This document shows, piece by piece, positions 8,255 through 10,296 of a DNA stretch of 10,296 nucleotides (within the stretch, counting starts at the first letter, position 1; each line of letters opens with the position of its first letter). The position numbers were made by a program, and so were the translations under genes. Under the pieces are notes generated by a model. It made no database searches and was not told the origin of the DNA. It was given only the letters and a program-made list of their open reading frames with translations. Origin of the DNA: JAIPEL01 sp050115795 (GTDB taxonomy: Bacteria > Desulfobacterota > Desulfobacteria > Desulfobacterales > CAFBRK01); assembly GCA_050115795.1 (NCBI GenBank), contig JASFPT010000138.1:1-10296 (forward strand), read 5' to 3'.

Positions 8255-9544
8255 ATGGCAAACGTAATCGAAATTTTGCAGGAGCGCGGCTTCATCGAAA
8301 GCATGACCCACGACGAGGAGCTGCACGAGCTGTTCGAGTCCAAGCCGGTCACCTGCTACATCGGATTCGATCCTACCGCCTCGAGTCTGCACGTCGGCAG
8401 TCTGGTGCCCATCATGTCGCTGGCCCACATGCAGCGGGAAGGTCACCGTCCCATCGCGCTGGTGGGCGGGGGCACCGGACTGGTGGGGGACCCCAGCGGC
8501 AAGACCGAAATGCGAAAGATGCTCACCATCGATCAGGTGGAAGAAAACGCCCGCGGACTCAAGGCGCAGCTGTCCCGCTTCATCGATTTTTCCGGCGGAA
8601 AGGCGCTGCTCCTCAACAATGCCGACTGGCTGGTTCCGCTCAACTACATCGAGTTTTTGCGGGACATCGGCCGCCACTTTTCGGTCAATCGCATGATCAA
8701 GGCCGAAAGCTACCGCATGCGGCTCGATTCGGAAGAGGGGCTCAGTTTCATCGAATTCAACTACATGGTTCTGCAGGCCTACGATTTTCTCGCGCTTTTC
8801 GACTCCCATGGATGCCGTCTCCAGATGGGCGGCAGCGACCAGTGGGGGAACATCGTGGCCGGGGTGGATTTGATCCGTCGAATGCGGCAGGCTTCCGCCT
8901 TCGGCATCACCTTTCCGCTCATCACCACCAGCACCGGGATCAAGATGGGAAAGACCCATAAGGGGGCGGTCTGGCTCGACGCCGAGCGCACCTCCCCCTA
9001 CGACTATTTCCAGTTCTGGATCAACACCGACGATCCGGACGTGGAGCGGTTCCTGGCGCTGTTTACGTTTCTGCCCATGGAGGAGATCCGCCAGGCCGGG
9101 AGCCTTGCCGGCGCAGACCTGAATGCCGCAAAGGCCGTCCTCGCCTTCGAGGCCACCCGGCTCGCCCACGGACAGACCGAAGCCGTCAATGCCCTCATCG
9201 CGTCGGAGAAGATGTTCGGGGCAAGACGGATCCCGCCGGAATTGCTGGTGTCCTCGACCATCCCGCGGGGCGAGGGGCGGCTAAACGACGAATCGGTTCC
9301 CACGACGATCCTTTCCGAAGCGGAGATCGGAGACGGCATGCCGGTATTCAAGCTCTTTGCCCTGACCGGACTGGCCGATTCGAGCGGTGCAGCCCGCAGG
9401 CTGATCCAGCAAGGGGGGGCCTACATCGACGGCCGGCGCGTGGATTCGGTGGACAATCTCGTCAAATTGAGCGATTTCAAAGATTTGCAGATATCCCTGC
9501 GGGCCGGGAAAAAGCGGTTTCACAAGGTCAGTCTGAAAAGTTAA
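8255..9544 (+). CDS. tyrS: Tyrosyl-tRNA synthetase
   Basis: Class I aminoacyl-tRNA synthetase that charges tRNA-Tyr with tyrosine in the cytoplasm, 429 residues as in typical bacterial TyrRS. The Rossmann catalytic domain opens YIGFDPTASSLHVGS, where HVGS (46-49) is the HIGH signature. LVGGGTGLVGDPSGKT follows. GGSDQWGN at 192-199 is the tyrosine-specific block, and KMGKT at 230-234 is the KMSKS-like ATP loop, close to E. coli KFGKT. SPYDYFQFWINTDD identifies TyrRS rather than TrpRS. The C-terminal S4 RNA-binding domain (about 355-425) is complete, with ARRLIQQGGAYIDGRRV. The ATG at 8255 has AGGAAG (8243-8248) 6 nt upstream. No T-box-like leader is seen in the 116-nt gap. It is followed directly by the rRNA promoter region. 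Confidence 0.98.
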   Translation: MANVIEILQERGFIESMTHDEELHELFESKPVTCYIGFDPTASSLHVGSLVPIMSLAHMQREGHRPIALVGGGTGLVGDPSGKTEMRKMLTIDQVEENARGLKAQLSRFIDFSGGKALLLNNADWLVPLNYIEFLRDIGRHFSVNRMIKAESYRMRLDSEEGLSFIEFNYMVLQAYDFLALFDSHGCRLQMGGSDQWGNIVAGVDLIRRMRQASAFGITFPLITTSTGIKMGKTHKGAVWLDAERTSPYDYFQFWINTDDPDVERFLALFTFLPMEEIRQAGSLAGADLNAAKAVLAFEATRLAHGQTEAVNALIASEKMFGARRIPPELLVSSTIPRGEGRLNDESVPTTILSEAEIGDGMPVFKLFALTGLADSSGAARRLIQQGGAYIDGRRVDSVDNLVKLSDFKDLQISLRAGKKRFHKVSLKS

Positions 9545-9562
9545 AATTATGTGAAAAAGGAG

Positions 9563-9591
9563 TTGACACCGGATAATCGACACGCTACAAA
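9563..9591 (+). promoter_or_regulatory. rrn promoter P1
   Basis: TTGACA (9563-9568, 6/6), a 17-bp spacer, then TACAAA (9586-9591, 4/6). An A/T-rich block at 9542-9560 lies immediately upstream, where a UP element would be. Confidence 0.65.
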
Positions 9592-9680
9592 GCGCCTTCG
9601 TCCCAAGGGGCGGGCCTTCCGGAAGTGGAAGGGGAGTTCTTTGAGGCGGCAAGAAAAAAATGGAAATATGAATTTTTTTC

Positions 9681-9710
9681 TTGACAAAAGGATCGGTCAG
9701 AGATTATATA
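9681..9710 (+). promoter_or_regulatory. rrn promoter P2
   Basis: TTGACA (9681-9686, 6/6), an 18-bp spacer, then TATATA (9705-9710, 4/6). It is preceded by A-tracts and T-tracts at about 9653-9680, the best UP-element candidate of the window. Transcription would start near 9717 and give a leader of ~260 nt. Confidence 0.75.
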
Positions 9711-9769
9711 TCCAGATTGTCGCGCCTGGTAGACCGCGCGGCTGAATTTGGGCATAACGGCCAAAAAGA

Positions 9770-9800
9770 GGTTGACATCGTCAACCGGGAAGAGTAACAA
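9770..9800 (+). promoter_or_regulatory. Possible rrn promoter P3 with palindrome over the -35 box
   Basis: TTGACA (9772-9777) lies inside the perfect dyad GGTTGAC-ATC-GTCAACC (9770-9786). A -10 candidate TAACAA (9795-9800, 3/6) is 17 bp away. The weak -10 makes promoter function uncertain. The dyad could instead be an operator or an RNA hairpin in transcripts from P1 and P2. Confidence 0.4.
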
Positions 9801-9814
9801 ATTAACTCTTTCGG
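9785..9814 (+). other. rrn leader hairpin
   Basis: CCG plus GAAGAGT (9785-9795, one bulged G) can pair with ACTCTTTCGG (9805-9814) around a 9-nt loop. Just downstream TGGCC (9823-9827) and GGCCA (9838-9842) flank a T-run, and AACGGCCA (9757-9764) is complementary to TGGCCGTT (9823-9830). Mutually exclusive folds are therefore possible, as expected for an rrn leader. The role is inferred. Confidence 0.5.
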
Positions 9815-9868
9815 TAATTTTCTGGCCGTTTTTTTCTGGCCAATTTCCGTTTCCTTGAAACGGGCCTT

Positions 9869-9880
9869 TGATCTTTGAAA
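9869..9880 (+). promoter_or_regulatory. boxA-like antitermination site
   Basis: TGATCTTTGAAA resembles the boxA consensus TGCTCTTTAACA recognised by NusB-S10 and lies ~100 nt before 16S rRNA in the leader, the expected place. The extended form CTTTGAAAACTAAATAG is common upstream of 16S genes in many bacteria. Confidence 0.7.
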
Positions 9881-9936
9881 ACTAAATAGTGGCAGATGAA
9901 AGAAGCTGGGCCCAATTGAGAGATCCTTGTGTCCGG

Positions 9937-9956
9937 CCTCGACCTTCGGGTCGAGG
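9937..9956 (+). other. UUCG-capped hairpin before 16S rRNA
   Basis: A perfect 8-bp stem, CCTCGACC (9937-9944) with GGTCGAGG (9949-9956), is closed by a UUCG tetraloop. It lies 19 nt before the mature 16S 5' end and is probably part of the 5' precursor structure cut during rRNA maturation. Confidence 0.8.
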
Positions 9957-9975
9957 ACAGGATGCATTCCAAGTT

Positions 9976-10296
9976 TAATTGGAGAGTTTGATCCTGGCTC
10001 AGAATGAACGCTGGCGGCGTGCTTAACACATGCAAGTCGCACGAGAACGCTTCAGCTTGCTGAAGCTAGTAAAGTGGCGCACGGGTGAGTAACGCGTGGG
10101 TAATCTTCCTCCGAATCGGGGATAACATTGCGAAAGCGATGCTAATACCGGATGATATTCCGACGTCTCCGGACGTTGGAATCAAAGGTGGTCTCTCCAT
10201 GGAAGCTACCGTTTGGAGATGAGCCCGCGTCCCATTAGCTTGTTGGTAGGGTAATGGCCTACCAAGGCCACGATGGGTAGCTGGTCTGAGAGGATG
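9976..10296 (+). rRNA. rrs: 16S ribosomal RNA (3' truncated by window)
   Basis: Small-subunit rRNA, about its first 320 nt. AGAGTTTGATCCTGGCTCAG starts at 9983 and corresponds to E. coli position 8, which places the mature 5' end near 9976. Further conserved blocks are GAACGCTGGCGGCGTGCTTA, CATGCAAGTCG, GGCGCACGGGTGAGTAACGC, GATAAC, GCTAATACCGGAT and GGTAGGGTAATGGCCTACCA, and the sequence ends in GGTCTGAGAGGATG. The V1 helix is GCTTCAG-CTTG-CTGAAGC (10049-10066). The TAAAGTGGCGCACGGG form is typical of Desulfobacterota. The rest of the gene is outside the window. Confidence 0.99.

Larger units (their letters stand above)
9545..9975 (+). promoter_or_regulatory. rRNA operon promoter and leader region
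   Basis: 431 nt without a protein gene. It contains three TTGACA boxes at 9563, 9681 and 9772, AT-rich stretches just upstream of the first two (9542-9560 and 9650-9680) that look like UP elements, several hairpins, a boxA-like antitermination site, and the 5' side of the 16S processing region. The order is that of a strong, growth-regulated rrn promoter array. Individual elements are listed separately. Confidence 0.85.

Noticed and set aside
8198..9169. 323-codon open frame on the - strand across tyrS
   Set aside because: Antisense to a gene with full TyrRS motifs; composition and lack of domains mark it as a shadow.
9704..10042. Small - strand frames in the rRNA leader and 16S start
   Set aside because: They lie across the rrn promoters and 16S rRNA.

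Overview
The window is a piece of core bacterial chromosome with moderately high GC. The gene families, the gene order (atpAGDC, a short GlmU, zapB/zapA, 6S RNA, rny, tyrS, rrn) and the first ~320 nt of 16S rRNA (which contains GTAAAGTGGCGCACGGGTGA, typical of the former Deltaproteobacteria) suggest a Desulfobacterota member, probably a sulfate-reducer relative. That placement is from memory of the group, not from a search. All complete genes lie on the + strand.

Layout. Positions 1-4418 hold the distal half of an F1Fo ATP synthase operon: atpA (its first ~2 codons lie outside the window), atpG, atpD and atpC, i.e. the alpha, gamma, beta and epsilon subunits of F1. A strong intrinsic terminator follows at 4509-4546. 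Only 19 nt after it starts a 267-residue GlmU-like uridylyltransferase that lacks the usual acetyltransferase half (4566-5369). A putative promoter overlapping its stop codon leads into two small cell-division genes, a ZapB-like coiled-coil protein and ZapA. These are followed by a well-supported 6S RNA (~6112-6308). A 267-nt non-coding stretch with dyad symmetry precedes rny (RNase Y, 6576-8138), then tyrS (8255-9544). From 9545 to 9975 lies a ribosomal RNA promoter/leader region with three TTGACA -35 boxes, a boxA-like site and several hairpins. 16S rRNA starts near 9976 and runs off the end.

How the parts relate. The ATP synthase subunits form one complex. GlmU-like, ZapB and ZapA serve envelope precursor synthesis and division. 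6S RNA, RNase Y, TyrRS and rRNA belong to transcription, RNA decay and translation. 6S RNA, which binds RNA polymerase, lies 3.3 kb upstream of an rrn promoter array that resembles its usual kind of target.

Most unusual structure. Two intergenic gaps (atpA-atpG and rny-tyrS) each hold an inverted repeat whose two arms are built from degenerate 7-bp tandem units. The heptamer differs between the two gaps but the architecture is the same, which suggests a family of heptamer-built hairpin elements. I saw no mobile element, CRISPR array, tRNA gene or defence system. This is mostly housekeeping DNA, and its interest lies in the intergenic and regulatory structure.
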